Positions 1 through 11,630 of a stretch of DNA of 64,000 nt are shown one piece after another. The position numbers and the translations under genes are program-made. The DNA comes from Platynereis dumerilii (lineage: Eukaryota > Annelida > Polychaeta > Phyllodocida > Nereididae). How positions within the stretch are numbered: position 1 is the first letter of the stretch; each line of letters opens with the position of its first letter. Location: positions 12,419,658-12,483,657 of the forward strand of contig JAPTHN010000018.1 of assembly GCA_026936325.1 (NCBI GenBank). The letters run 5' to 3'. Under the pieces are notes generated by a model, which worked only from the letters and a program-made list of their open reading frames with translations, made no database searches and was not told the origin of the DNA.

Positions 1-42
1 TTTTGTTGTTTAACAATGTTGCGTTTTTAATGGCGCTCAGTG

Positions 43-83
<41 letters not shown>

Positions 84-172
84 TGATAGATTGATAGATA
101 GATAGATAGACAGATAGATAGATAGATAGATAGACAGATAGATAGATGGATAGATAGATAAATGGATATATG
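43..172. repeat. (TAGA)n microsatellite
   Basis: Nearly uninterrupted TAGA tetranucleotide tract with a few TTGA, CAGA and TGGA variants. Open frames across it on the minus strand are tetranucleotide artefacts (YLSI-type repeats). Confidence 0.97.
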
Positions 173-685
173 TATAGATGGATCCAGATGGATCCCATAT
201 GGTATGACCACCCCTGAACCCTCTCAACACAGCCGCCTAAATTTAGATTGGCTGCATCTATTCTGAAAGTGAAAGTACTTGGCAGTCTGTGCTGGCAAAA
301 TGTTAATTTCAACAAGCATGGTGAGACAAGTTCTGTTATGGGAGTCACATTTAAATGTGTTATAGTTAAAAACATTGAAATGTGTTTTAAAAGTTTTCTC
401 ATTCCTGCAGAAACATGTAAACAAGAATATTGCCAACTCACCTGAGAAGTCAAGAGTCAGTTAATTGAGCGTCAAACAAACTCCAGTAATTCTTTTCATT
501 GCAGTCTCCAGCATGTCTGTATACATGCTAGGCCTATGGCCAAAACAGATGAAATGGTTGTTGCTGGTTACATCAGGGAGATTGTCCCACTTCCATTGAA
601 ATTTGCTGCTGACCTCCTTGCAGTAACCTAACCAGGATCAAGGATCTGTCATGAGCTATTTACAACTGAAGTGCATGCAGCATTC
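173..685. other. flank, no feature seen
   Basis: AT-rich single-copy-looking sequence. No open frame with protein character, RNA gene or repeat was recognised. Confidence 0.5.
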
Positions 686-828
686 TTAGCGGATCCGGGG
701 GGGGGGGGGATTTTAGGGGTTTAACAAATCCCTCCACCCTTGGGCCTGTAGATTAAAAAAAAATTACATTTGCATTTTCATTTGTAAACTCCCCCCCCCT
801 TCCGACAATAATTTTTGGTTCCGCCCCT
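686..828. mobile_element. possible old hAT-like MITE
   Basis: The left end (TAGCGGATCC) and right end (GGTTCCGCCCCT) are imperfect inverted repeats, sharing GCGGATCC against GCGGAACC, with a poly-G run inside one end and a poly-C run inside the other. GCATTC lies on both sides (680-685 and 829-834) and may be the rest of an 8-bp target duplication. It has no coding capacity and is too degenerate for a firm call. Confidence 0.35.
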
Positions 829-1007
829 GCATTCAGTAGCAATGGACAAGCTGTCCCAGTTAGGAGAGAGGATTTAACAGACGGAGGAGGGGGCTTGGAT
901 CTTTTTTTTGATAAATAATTTTTTGATGAAATAGGTAAAATATATCTTGGCAGTCTTGAAATAAATAATTTCTGGCAGGCATTTTTTTTTTTTGAGAGGG
1001 TCTTGCT

Positions 1008-1180
1008 CAGTGGCGTCAGTGTAGGTGATGCTGGTGGGGCATTTGCCCCACCACTTTTTGGCCAAAGTATATATGTTTGTCAACCAAAAAATATATAATT
1101 TTTCCCCTGACATCTTCCAAGAAGATGTGACAACTATTTGCCCCACCACTTTAAAATGAAACTGACGCGGTGGGCCCCTG
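1008..1180. mobile_element. hAT-type MITE with 8-bp TSD
   Basis: A 173-bp non-coding element flanked by a perfect 8-bp direct repeat GTCTTGCT (1000-1007 and 1181-1188). The left end starts CAGTGGCGTCAGT. The right end, read on the other strand, starts CAGGGGCCCACCGCGTCAGT, so the ends share CAG.GG and GCGTCAGT. An 8-bp TSD with CAG-type termini is the hAT signature. The internal word TTGCCCCACCACTTT occurs twice in direct orientation. Confidence 0.75.
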
Positions 1181-1361
1181 GTCTTGCTTGATTTAGGAAT
1201 AAATATTTTGTGCACTTGAAATAAATAATTACTGGAGAAATAGTAAAAAATTGGGCAAGATTTAGAGATTGGCTGCAGTAGCATGACTATTTCTCCTTTT
1301 GGCTAATTATTTTAACAATTAGCAAACTATATTCCCCCTCTGGACAAACAAAATCCTTCAA

Positions 1362-1460
1362 CTTTGCCCAAAGGAAATTCGCTATTCTAATTATTGGCAA
1401 CCTACTGTTCCTATTGGCCCGCTTTGCCCAAAGGAAATTCGCTATTCTAATTATTGGCAA
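1362..1460. repeat. 39-bp direct repeat, 60-bp spacing
   Basis: CTTTGCCCAAAGGAAATTCG and the 19 bases that follow occur at 1362-1400 and again, identically, at 1422-1460. This is a short, recent tandem duplication. Confidence 0.9.
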
Positions 1461-2398
1461 ACTTTGCCAATCTCTAAATGTTTTTTCGGGCCACTTAGAA
1501 CATTAACAAATAGTTAAATCGTGCCCAATCCTGCAATTATCGCCCACCTCCGATGTCAAAATTCGTTGCAATAGAGCAGGATGGCCGGAGATGCAGGATT
1601 CGGTTTTTTGCGATATGCGTGACTTCTAAAAAAGATGAAGACCTAATTTCTTACGATCAAATTCGGCCCGAAAAAATAGCTATTTTTGGCTCGAGCTTCG
1701 GCGAGAGACGTTTGGTTTGACCAAAGTCAAGTGATTTTGCCATAAGACAAGCTTGCTGATTGGTCCAGCCATGACCACGTGCTAGCCTGGTCTGCTGGTC
1801 TGTGTGATAGGCCAGGCGCGACGTAGGGGAAGCGGGGGTCAGAAGTCACAAAATTCAGAAAAAGCCCCAGAACAGAGCAGGTGTTTGTTAGATCTGAATG
1901 ACCTTTGGCACAATTATGCAGTATTTAGTTGACTATAGTTGTATCACATGATAGCTGCTCTGCTGTAAATAGGCTTTAGTCAGTTCACGATTATTTAAGG
2001 CAAAGTCCGATGTGACTTTTTACCCCATATGTGCACACCATGTCAGGGTCAAGAAGTCACAACCATGGGGTAACAAGTCACATGCAATTGTTGTGAACAT
2101 ACAACACTATATGAGGTAATATGCAGGCCTAGACTTGAAAGTCATCCTTGTGCATGAAATTTATAGTGAGCCTTCCAAAGCTATCAGCATGCAATGACAA
2201 GGCACCACCATCAAAGCCTGCGTCAGAAATTGCCCAAAATTTGCGAAATGAAATTTTGCTGCAATGCTCTCTCATCAGTACTATTGATGATGGATGATAA
2301 TAAGATTGTAAGCTAAAAGCTTCTAGTACAGAATATTTTACTTTCCTTAGCACAGAATACTGACTTCCCAGTACCCTATGGTAAAATATCACAGTGCT

Positions 2399-2431
2399 GG
2401 GGTGAAATGTCACAGTGTGACATTTCACCCC
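2399..2431. repeat. perfect 16-bp palindrome
   Basis: GGGGTGAAATGTCACA at 2399-2414 is exactly inverted at 2416-2431 around a single G. It can extrude as a hairpin. No transposon ends or TSD were recognised around it. Confidence 0.9.
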
Positions 2432-3084
2432 TCAGCTGTTTTTTAAATTCAACGCATCATCATGGCAACTTGGTGACCAAATGGCCAAAAATGGGTTCAC
2501 AGCATGAAAGACAATTATCCAAAAGACCTTGAAACACTAGCACAACTTCCTATGTCACAGTGACCAGACATTAATAGAGAAAGTTCAGAATCAATAAAAC
2601 CTGTTTGGGACACCAAAAAAATGCATGAGGTGGATAAAAATCCACTTTGCAACATGAGTATAATTTTCATATTCCCTGCAGACCTTCTTCTCATAAAAGT
2701 GTCCCAAATTATGATTTAAGCTTAAGAATTAGGTCACTGCAAGTTGGTCAAAAAAACCTGTGACTTTTTACCCCTGTGACTTTTCACACCCTCTTCCCCT
2801 ACTTTTAGTAGGTCAAACAAAAGCATCAGCAGCAGCAGCTCTGGACTGGCAGGACTGCAAAAATGTACTCACATAGCAGACCACCAGACTAACCACGTGC
2901 TTGTGTCGATCCCATTCACCTACTTGAAAAAGTCTTGAAAAGTTTTTAATTTCTTTTTGCAAAAAGTATTGAAAAGTTTTAAAATTACAGATTGTCATAC
3001 AAATGTTTTTGTATTTACATATATTGCCATGGGAGGTATTAACAATAATGCAATCTATAATCTATAGGCCTATGCCAAAACAAG

Positions 3085-3526
3085 TTCTTCCTTCTTTCCT
3101 TCCATCTTTCTTTCCTTCCATCTTTCTTTCCTTCCATCTTTCTTTCCTTCCATCTTTCTTTCCTTCCATCTTCCTTCCTTCTTTCCTTCCTTCATTTCTT
3201 CTTTTTTTCCTTATTTTCTTCCTTCTTTACTTCTTTCTTTCTTCTTTCTTTTCTCCTTCTTTTTGTACTTCTTTGTATTCCTTCTTTTCTTCCTCCTTCT
3301 CTTTCTTCTTTCCTTCCTTCTTTCCTCCCTTCTTTCTTCATTCTTTTCTTCCTTCTTCACTTCTTTCTTTCTTCTTTCTTTCTTCTTTCTTTTATCCCTT
3401 CTTTTCGTACTTATTTTTATTCCTTCTTTTCTTCCTTCTTTCTTCCTGATTTTCTTTCTTATATTCTTCCTTCTTTATTTCCTTCTTTTCTTCCTCCTTC
3501 TCTTTCTTCTCCTTTTCCTTTTCCCC
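3085..3526. repeat. polypyrimidine (CTTT/CTTC) tract
   Basis: About 440 bases of nearly pure C/T on the plus strand, with an internal CCATCTTTCTTT 12-mer repeated at the start. The S/F/L-rich plus-strand frames and K/E-rich minus-strand frames across it are compositional artefacts. Confidence 0.97.
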
Positions 3527-3746
3527 AGGTTGATTTTCCATTCCTTTATCATTCTTAAGATTTACACGCCTTTCAAACACGTTACTTTTTGCCAAGGTCA
3601 TCATTTTAATATCTACTAGTAAATTGCCCGTAGTTTGGAGGGAACATAATAGTAACATGGCGCGCGTCTGAGAGAATGAACAAATTGACATTTTGCTGAT
3701 TATTTCACCGTTTTCTTAATAAAATTGGATATTACTGAAACACTCG

Positions 3747-3822
3747 GTTGTTAGATTGAACTTCGGTTTGGTTTCGGTTTTTCCACTACAACCGAAACTG
3801 AACCGAAGTTCAATCTAACAAC
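3747..3822. repeat. 33-bp-arm foldback
   Basis: The left arm starts GTTGTTAGATTGAACTTCGG at 3747 and the right arm ends at 3822. The arms pair over about 33 bp with two adjacent mismatches around a ~10-nt loop. It could be a foldback MITE or a terminal remnant. No TSD was identified. Confidence 0.85.
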
Positions 3823-4276
3823 AAATTATGGGAACCGGCACAACACTGGTACCTCAGTGGGCACAAGATTTTGCTGGGTCACTCACTAATATAATAGAGT
3901 CACTATCCAAATTGTATATTTAGCCAAAGTTGGATATTTCATATGGGGGCACAGGTCCAATATTGGGGGGGGGGCATTTACTCAGTAACATTCGGCAAAA
4001 AGTGCATGTGTCTTGACTGTAACATATAGATGTGAAACTTTCGTTACCCTAAGAACTCCAAAGCACAAAACCACTTGTTGAGGCTGTACTTGTGGGTAAG
4101 GATGGAGATGGCTTAGAGCACCTCTGATAGATCGTTTCTGGGCCAGCACTTGGCCTCTATTGAATGTACATGGATGCAATTTGGTGGTCGGACGGATAGA
4201 TATTCCATACTTTTTGAAATACTTAAAAATATATATATATTAATTATTTTTGTTCGTTTCCGGCCAAAGACTCAGT

Positions 4277-5818
4277 CACTATTAGAGCCCGGAGTCACTG
4301 AGTTTTGACAACATGACTTGACTTGAGTGCTTGGTGACTTGACTTGGAAGATTTTCATGACTTTGACATTTACCCTTGAGTGTTTCATGACTTGACTGAA
4401 CCAACTTAATAATGCGAATAATAGGGGTGAAATTACCAGTACTAACAGATATGTACCAACATTTCCTTATGAGGTCATGTGACTCATATTTCTATACTTG
4501 GTATGTTATTCTTTATGACTGATGCGCCATAAGTCAGGTCATATCCCAATTATCCCATGCAAAAATGTCAGTGAGACATAACACTTACCAGTGAAGTCAC
4601 ACAATTGATGTCTTCAAACTGCTGAATGTTAGCACTTGTGATTCTTTAGCTGTAGCTGCTTTTTAATCTACCATAACATGTATTAAATACCCTAGTTGTG
4701 CCTTTTGGGGGTCTAAATGCTCTTACTAAAATTGATTACAAAAAAATCATCAAAAATGTAAAAAAAAATTGGTTTTTTCAACCCTCCGTTATTCCATCAA
4801 TTTTGGGCTTAGACATTTGAAATCCAGCGTTTCGTTGTCTAAAATCTAGCCCTTTAAACTACTTGAATCATTTAGAGGGTCCATCTAACGAGTTTTGTGT
4901 AAAAACCAAAATACTGAAAAATGATCAATTTTTTACATTTTTCTTGAATTTCGGTCCCTCAAAAAAAATATATTATATAAATATTGGATGGGAGGGAGTC
5001 CAATATAGAGTATAATTGGATGAAGAAAAGTTATATTGGATGAGGCGCACTATTAGAGCCCGGAGTCACTGAGTTTTGACAACATGACTTGACTTGAGTG
5101 CTTGGTGACATGACTTGGAAGATTTTCATGACTTTGACATTTACCCTTGAGTGTTTCATGACTTGACTGAACCAAATTAATAATGAGAATAATAGGGGTG
5201 GAATTACGAGTGCTAACAGACATGTACCAACATTTCCTTATGAGGTCATGTGACTCATATTTCTATACTTGGTATGTTATTCTTTATGACTCATGCGCCA
5301 TAAGTCAGGTCATATCCCAATTATCCCATGCAAAAATGTCAGTGAGACATAACACTTACCAGTGAAGTCACACAATTGATGTCTTCAAACTGCTGAATGT
5401 TAGCACTTGTGATTCTTTAGCTGTAGCTGCTTTTTAATCTACCATAACATGTATTAAATACCCTAGTTGTGCCTTTTGGGGGTCTAAATGCTCTTACTAA
5501 AATTGATTACAAAAAAATCATCAAAAATGTAAAAAAAAATTGGTTTTTTCAACCCTCCGTTATTCCATCAATTTTGGGCTTAGACATTTGAAATCCAGCG
5601 TTTCGTTGTCTAAAATCTAGCCCTTTAAACTACTTGAATCATTTAGAGGGTCCATCTAACGAGTTTTGTGTAAAAACCAAAATACTGAAAAATGATCAAT
5701 TTTTTACATTTTTCTTGAATTTCGGTCCCTCAAAAAAAATATATTATATAAATATTGGATGGGAGGGAGTCCAATATAGAGTATAATTGGATGAAGAAAA
5801 GTTATATTGGATGAGGCG
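4277..5818. repeat. 771-bp tandem duplication
   Basis: Copy one is 4277-5047 and copy two 5048-5818. The copies begin CACTATTAGAGCCCGGAGTC and differ at only a handful of positions near their first quarter, so the duplication is recent. Both end within the CCAATATAAC-rich stretch. No coding content. Confidence 0.95.
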
Positions 5819-5868
5819 CAGCCGAATCCAATATAACTTTCTTCATCCAATTATACTCTATATTGGAC
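5769..5868. repeat. 43-bp-arm foldback
   Basis: The arm starting GTCCAATATAGAGTATAATT (5769) is inverted almost perfectly (one extra A) in the arm ending at 5868, around a ~13-nt loop GAGGCGCAGCCGA. The left arm also ends the first copy of the 771-bp duplication, but there the right arm is missing. Confidence 0.9.
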
Positions 5869-6260
5869 GACTTACCATTCGATATCTGTTATATTCTCCA
5901 TCCAATATAACTTATATTTTCCTTTTAAGTCGACTTGCTGCCAAATGGTCAAAAAACCATGACAGAGCAGTCAATGGTGATGTCACCAAGTCCATTGTCA
6001 GTATGCTGCCATGATGTCATCAGTTGTGATGTCACAATGAAAAGTTGACCATAATGACATCACCAGTGTTGACGTCACAATTGAACAACAAGTATAGAGG
6101 TGATTGTTCTTCATTTAAAAACTGTCTCGGATCCAATATAATTTTTTTAGGATCCAATATAACTTTTCGGGATCCAATATAACTTTTCTCAGCATAATAT
6201 AGCAAGGATATTATCCAAGAATACTCGCTTGTGATTGGCTGACACAATCCGAGTGGAGAA
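5869..6260. repeat. cluster of (GGA)TCCAATATAACTT words
   Basis: GGATCCAATATAACTTTT-like units occur in tandem at 6129-6190, and further TCCAATATAAC words lie near 5900. The same word makes the stem of the adjacent foldback. Confidence 0.7.
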
Positions 6261-7294
6261 TATAATAACTATATTGGCAAAAACCAAATCAAAATGGAAC
6301 TTTTATGGCCATTATGTAGTTTATGCACTTTTTAGAAGCGACAGAACAAGTTTAAAATTCACAAAAATGTGAAAGTACCCACTTCCTGACCATTTTGTGT
6401 CTAATAATGTTCTTGAATATGAACAAAATGGATAAACATCAATGAAATACATGGTTTTCGCGCATATATCTATTAAACCATCAGATATTTGAATATGAAG
6501 AAACAGAAATTGCTAAAAATAGGCCAAAAACTGTAGTCCGTTGAATTGTTACATTTCAGTCAATTTTTGATCTTGGTTACTCAAAGTGCCATACAACGTG
6601 TCCCAAGTGTAATTTTTGTTATCACATTCTTCCTCAAAATTTATGTGTTTCAATATAATAAAATATATAGACAAATAAGATTTATGCTCATAGTGCTGAC
6701 TCAGGGGCCTTACCATTTAAAACTTTTGACAAGAAATCTCAAACCCCCACTTGTTACCCTTTTGCTCAAATCTAACCTCAGTGATGTAAATTAAAAACAA
6801 GAAATTAAAGTAATGTCAGCCTGCTTTTATTTATATAGATTATTGCATAAAAACTAAATGTGATCATTTCATGATTGCAGAAATGATGCCACTAAATACA
6901 GGGTTATATAGAAATTAACTTGGCATGCAACAAAACCTATTTTCTATGAATTTAAATATTTAATTTTATATTTATACAAAGACATTATTGTATTGGACAA
7001 ATCTGTGTTTTAATTCATTACAAAACTCACCACAAGCATATTTTAGCACCTTGAATAGAACAAGTGTCAAGATGGAAGGGGGTGCAGCTTTTGTTGGGCA
7101 TTATGTAACATGATGTCACTGATCCTCTCCAATGACCTAACCCAAGAACAAAGGGGAGGGTATAGAAGCAGATGCATACAGTGTAGTACCCTCACCTTCC
7201 TAACAAAATTCCCTGTTTTTCTTGGAAGTGTGTTCAAACAATGATAGTTTTTTTTTTTCTAAAACAAATAATGAAATTTCCAATTTCAATCAGA
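6261..7294. other. gene-free flank
   Basis: AT-rich sequence leading up to the first array element. No gene, RNA or repeat was recognised. The longest open frame is 82 codons (6546-6794) and has no protein-like features. Confidence 0.5.
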
Positions 7295-9356
7295 ACTAGT
7301 GGACGTAACCGCGAGCGGTAACAAAACTTCACCTACTGTGGTACCAGTAACTCGAACAGACACAAGTAGATGAGCAAGTAAAAGGTACATGGAAAAGTAC
7401 ACAGGAATCATACATAATTATACATACAGACAGGAATACAAGAATGTTTCCTGTACATTGAGTACATGCAAGTATGCACAGAAAAACGAGTACATAAACC
7501 AGTACATGAACCAGTGCATGAACCATACATGAACCAGTATATGAACCAGTACATGAACCAGTACATGAACCAGTACATGAACCAATACATGAACCAGTAC
7601 ATCCACCAGTACATCCACCAGTACATCTTCTGCTATTTCTGAGAACATCGATTTTTCAGGGTCATGTGATCTCTTTGACCATCAGAAATACATGAAATTT
7701 TCAGGGTCCGGCGATCTTTTAAACCGTCATAGCTACGACAAAATGTTCAGAAGATGAAAACTAGAGGAGAATTTGGCCTTTTCAAATCTGTTTACAGATT
7801 CTCTGTATCTTAATAAGAACCGGAGTTATCGCAGATTGAAAGTATGGTACAATTCAGGAATATGAACTTTAGAAATACCTGAAAAACTGTAGTTTTAACT
7901 TAAAATCACTGTATAACCAAAACGGTTCAATGAAAACATATATAATTTTCCAGGTTTATGTAAACAGATGTTACAAAGAGGTCCAGGCAGGTTGATAAAA
8001 AAAGGATGATTCCTTCCATGTCAAAATAATGATATATTGTGAAAATTTGACAAAAAACATGAAATTTTCAGGGTCCGGCGATCTTTTTAACCGTCGGAGC
8101 TACGACAAAATGTTCAGAAAATGAAAACTAGAGGAGAATATGGGCTTTCCAAATCTGTTTTCAGATTCTCTCTATCTTAATTAGGACCGGAGCTACGGCC
8201 GTTTGAAATGACGCTATCTTTGAGAAATGTGAAAAAAAAATCATAAATTTTTCGCTCGTTTTTTGACCTTTTGACCTTTACAGTGCAACGTAGGTCAATC
8301 CGAGGACCTTGAAAATTTACAGGAAGCCTCTAAAGTATTGTAGCAAGTATCTCTACTATTTTTTTAACAATATCTTGATTCCTTCTCTGTTAAAAAATAT
8401 GAAATGTCAAAAAAGTAAAAATTTTTGTCATGTTTGACCTTGAGTTTGACCTTGAAAAACATTTTCTAGGTCAAAATAAATATGATTTTCATAATTGCAT
8501 TATGTGACAAAGGGGGGGTCAGCCATGCATTGTAACCCTGTACAATCAATATTTCCTTGTCAAAAACGCGGAAATGTGTCATTTTTTAACATTTGTCAGT
8601 TAGCAATATTTAAAAAATTTTCATAAATCCGGGGAAGGAGGTAGTTAAAATATGATTAGATATTATGAATAAACAGGCCAATGTTCATCTGTCACCTGTG
8701 AATCACGCTGATATCTTAAAAATAACATGGTAAAAAAAATTGCTGAAAATGGCACCTTTTCAAACTTTTTCGGGTCAAATGACCTTGAAAAATGAGGTCA
8801 AGGTCAAATTTAAAGGTCATTTTGGGCTTATTAGGTGTATGTTTGGGGGGGTTTACTATGACATGTTATGAGCTAACATCGATATTTCAAGGTAAAATTC
8901 TCAAGGTCACTGGTTTTGGTGACACTGTATGACTTTAAAGTTACGTAACTCAAGAACCGGTACTGCCGATGGAAAATAAAGGGCCGGGCAGATGTCCCGT
9001 GAGTTTGAGCACGTTTTGGCACCATCGGTTTGATTCTACGACTTACGGATTCTGAGATCCCGCGATAGACCTCAAACCATAAAAATGGACTTTGTACAAT
9101 GTGACCTTGACCTACTTTCATGAAAGTAGGTCAAACTGTGAAGAAAGTGTCTGGGACCTTTCCATGTACAGGAAAATGAAAACCGGCAATAACCGGATGA
9201 GGTACATGCATTTCAAATATTGCAAAATCCGACTTTGAAAGTCTCTGTGACCTTGAAAAATAGGTCAAGGTCATTCATATTCAGAATTTGTAAAAAGGTC
9301 ATTGTAGGCTATGTATATGAATTTTTTGAAAACTCTCCGATGAGTTTGAATAAATA
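7295..9356 (+). mobile_element. E1: array element, tag AACTTCACC
   Basis: First member of the 46-kb array and the only one whose left flank is not an AAT repeat. It starts ACTAG, then a hairpin ACCGC-GA-GCGGT (about 7306-7317), then the tag at 7325-7333. A 12-bp minisatellite (ACATGAACCAGT) fills 7493-7625. Copies of the ~370-bp module with the CCGGCGATCTTTT core begin near 7702 and 8070, with a weaker one near 7660. GACCTTGA/AGGTCA palindromes follow. E2 begins before any 3' hairpin appears, so E1's own 3' end is displaced downstream or lost. It has no coding capacity. Confidence 0.7.
7493..7625. repeat. 12-bp minisatellite of E1
   Basis: About 11 copies of ACATGAACCAGT with ATCC and TATA variants. 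Because the unit is divisible by three, all frames stay open (YWFM-type artefacts). Confidence 0.95.
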
Positions 9357-11630
9357 ACTAGAACCCTGTAACTGACCAAGGTCAGTGACTAAGAATTTAC
9401 CATGCACATGATTCCAGTTTATGGAGCAGAGGCAAAAGAACTTGTTAGAAAACTACGATATTTAAAATCCAGTGTTGGTAAAACTGTGCCACCATAGTGA
9501 TGCACAGAGCCACAATGATGTACAGTGCCACAATGATGCACAGAGCCACAATGATGCACAGTGCCACCATGATGCACAGTGCCACCATGATGCACAGTGC
9601 CACCATGATGCACAGTGCCACCATGATGCACAGTGCCACCATGATGCACAGTGCCACCACGATGCACAGTGCCACAATGATGCACAGTGCCACCATGATG
9701 CACAGTGCCACCACGATGCACAGTGCCACCATGATGCACAGTGCCACTATGATGCACAGTGCCACCATGATGCACAGTGCCACCATGATGCACAGTGCCA
9801 CCATGATGCACAGTGTCACCATGATGCACAGTGCTACCATGATGCACAGTGCAGCCATGATGCACAATTATGATAACCCTGAGCACATAATAAGAGTGAA
9901 AGCTGATGCTCCAGTCTCTGCAGAGCTGCAGTCATTTGCTAAGGTTTGGGAAAGATGAATTTTTAAGGGTTCACCGATCTTTTTAGCTGTCAATGTTACA
10001 GGAAAACATACACTAGATTAAATTAAGAGGAGAATCTGAGCTTTCCAAAACTGCTTATCTCATGCGTGTAGCTTTATCAGAACCGGAGATAGAGCCCATT
10101 GAAATAACGGTAAAATTGTGATATTTCATCGAAAAACGATCCCTGAAAAATGTCAAATTTCGAATTTCAATTTGCTCCCGAAGGCAAACGGTTTGCAGGA
10201 GAGACTTGAAATTGCACAAACTACTGTAAATGTGTTAGGACTATACCCCCAAATATTATTGAATTTTTTGAAGATGGATTTCTGAGTTTAAAAAATGCAA
10301 AGATGTAAAATCATGACCGAAAACATGAATTTTTCAGGGTCGGACGATCTTTTTAATTAGTAGAGATACGTTAAAATGTTTAGAAAACAAATACTAGAGG
10401 AGAATCTGGGCTTCCTAAATCTGTTTTCATTTTTCCTGTAGCTTAATTAGAACCGGAGATACAGACCGTCAAAGTATGGGTACATTTGCAATGTTGACAA
10501 ATGAGCAGGTCATTTTTCAAGTCATTTCTTGACCTTGTGACCTCAATTGTGTAATGTAGGTCAATCCGAGGGCCTTCAAATTTTGCATGGGGCCTCTAGG
10601 GTATTATGGCACCGAATTCTGAAGAGATAATGCAAATCCCTCTATTGCTTCTCTGTTAAGAAAAATGTAATGTCTCAAATGTCAAATTTCGCCCAATATT
10701 TGACCTTAAGTTTGACCTTGAAAATACCTTTCTAGGTCAAAACCAATATTTTCCCCAGATTGGCAATGTGTGACATAGGGGGGGTCATTTAATTGTTGGA
10801 ACTGTGTAGGACCAATATTTACCTGTCATCAGGGCAAAAATAGGGTGTTTTTACATGTGGCGCGGTATGCAATATTCGTGATTTTTTAACAAATCAGCAT
10901 GAAAAGATATCTGAATTCCGATTTCAAGCATGAAACAAACTGGCTGGTGGCTTCCAGAAACCAGAAGATGAGACTGATATGTGAAAAAAAAGATAATTTT
11001 CAGAATTTCTGAAAATTGCCCATATTTGAACTTTGAGGGGTCAAATGACCTTGAAAAATGAGGTCAAGGTCAAATCTGAAGGTCAGTATGGGATTTTGGG
11101 GATATGATAAGGGTAGTTTGTTATACATTTACATGACCTAAAATGACTCCTTCATGGTGTTCTGAGACCCATACCCTGTACTACACGTACTAATTTCACT
11201 AAAATGGCCGCCGTTGCCGAACCGTTGCTGATATCTGGATAAAAAAGTAACGTGCGGGTGGCCCCAGATGCCACGCATCCCCTAGTATATTCAGCGTCTC
11301 TCTACCTATTGCGGTTCTTGAGATTACGTGAATAAACCTAAAACAGTGTTTTTGCTCTAGCTCCGGTTCCGCTTGAGCGATTCCAAAAATGTTTGCGCCT
11401 AGATACAGCCTAGTACTTTTGACTTAGACATGACCAGTACAATGATGCTACCTGTAATGGTTTCCGAGAAATAGGCCATCAAAATTTCCAAAATTTCACG
11501 TTTGAAAGGCCCTGTGACCTTGAAAAATAGGTCAAGGTCATGTTTTTCGGGTGTGGCCCAGTTTTAGTCCTAGAGGCACCTTGTGACCAAGTTTCGTGAA
11601 AATCAGAGAAAAAAAAGTGAAATAATAAGA
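9357..11630 (+). mobile_element. E2: array element, tag AAGAATTTACC
   Basis: Starts ACTAG at the end of E1's AAT-like tail (AATAAATA). The 5' hairpin is ACTGACC-AA-GGTCAGT (9371-9386) and the tag lies at 9391-9401. An 18-bp minisatellite fills 9497-9865. Two ~370-bp modules begin near 9965 and 10335. Palindromic GACCTTGA boxes run from 10530 to 11540. E3 has inserted before a 3' hairpin is reached. E18 at 50811 is a near copy; the size difference of about 155 bp is roughly the difference in minisatellite copy number. Confidence 0.7.
9497..9865. repeat. 18-bp minisatellite of E2
   Basis: About 20 copies of CACCATGATGCACAGTGC with a few CAATG and CTATG variants. It keeps all six frames open and produces repeats such as MMHSAT, CHHDAQ and VHHGGT, which are not genes. 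Confidence 0.97.

Larger units (their letters stand above)
1189..3084. other. gene-free flank
   Basis: About 1.9 kb without a supportable gene. Besides the 60-bp-spaced duplication and the palindrome listed separately, words of the type GTGACTTTTTACCCC and GGGGTGAAATGTCAC recur near 2010, 2400 and 2760 in both orientations. The longest open frame (99 codons on the minus strand, 2129-2428) has no recognisable domain. Confidence 0.5.

Noticed and set aside
3003-3691. Ser/Phe/Leu-rich and Lys/Glu-rich frames
   Set aside because: Polypyrimidine tract read on either strand.
9419-9958. Long overlapping frames on both strands (MMHSAT, VHHGGT, CHHDAQ repeats)
   Set aside because: They only reflect an 18-bp minisatellite whose unit is divisible by three. 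All six frames are open and composition is fixed by the repeat. The same applies to 11659-12226, 27465-28053 and 50873-51250.
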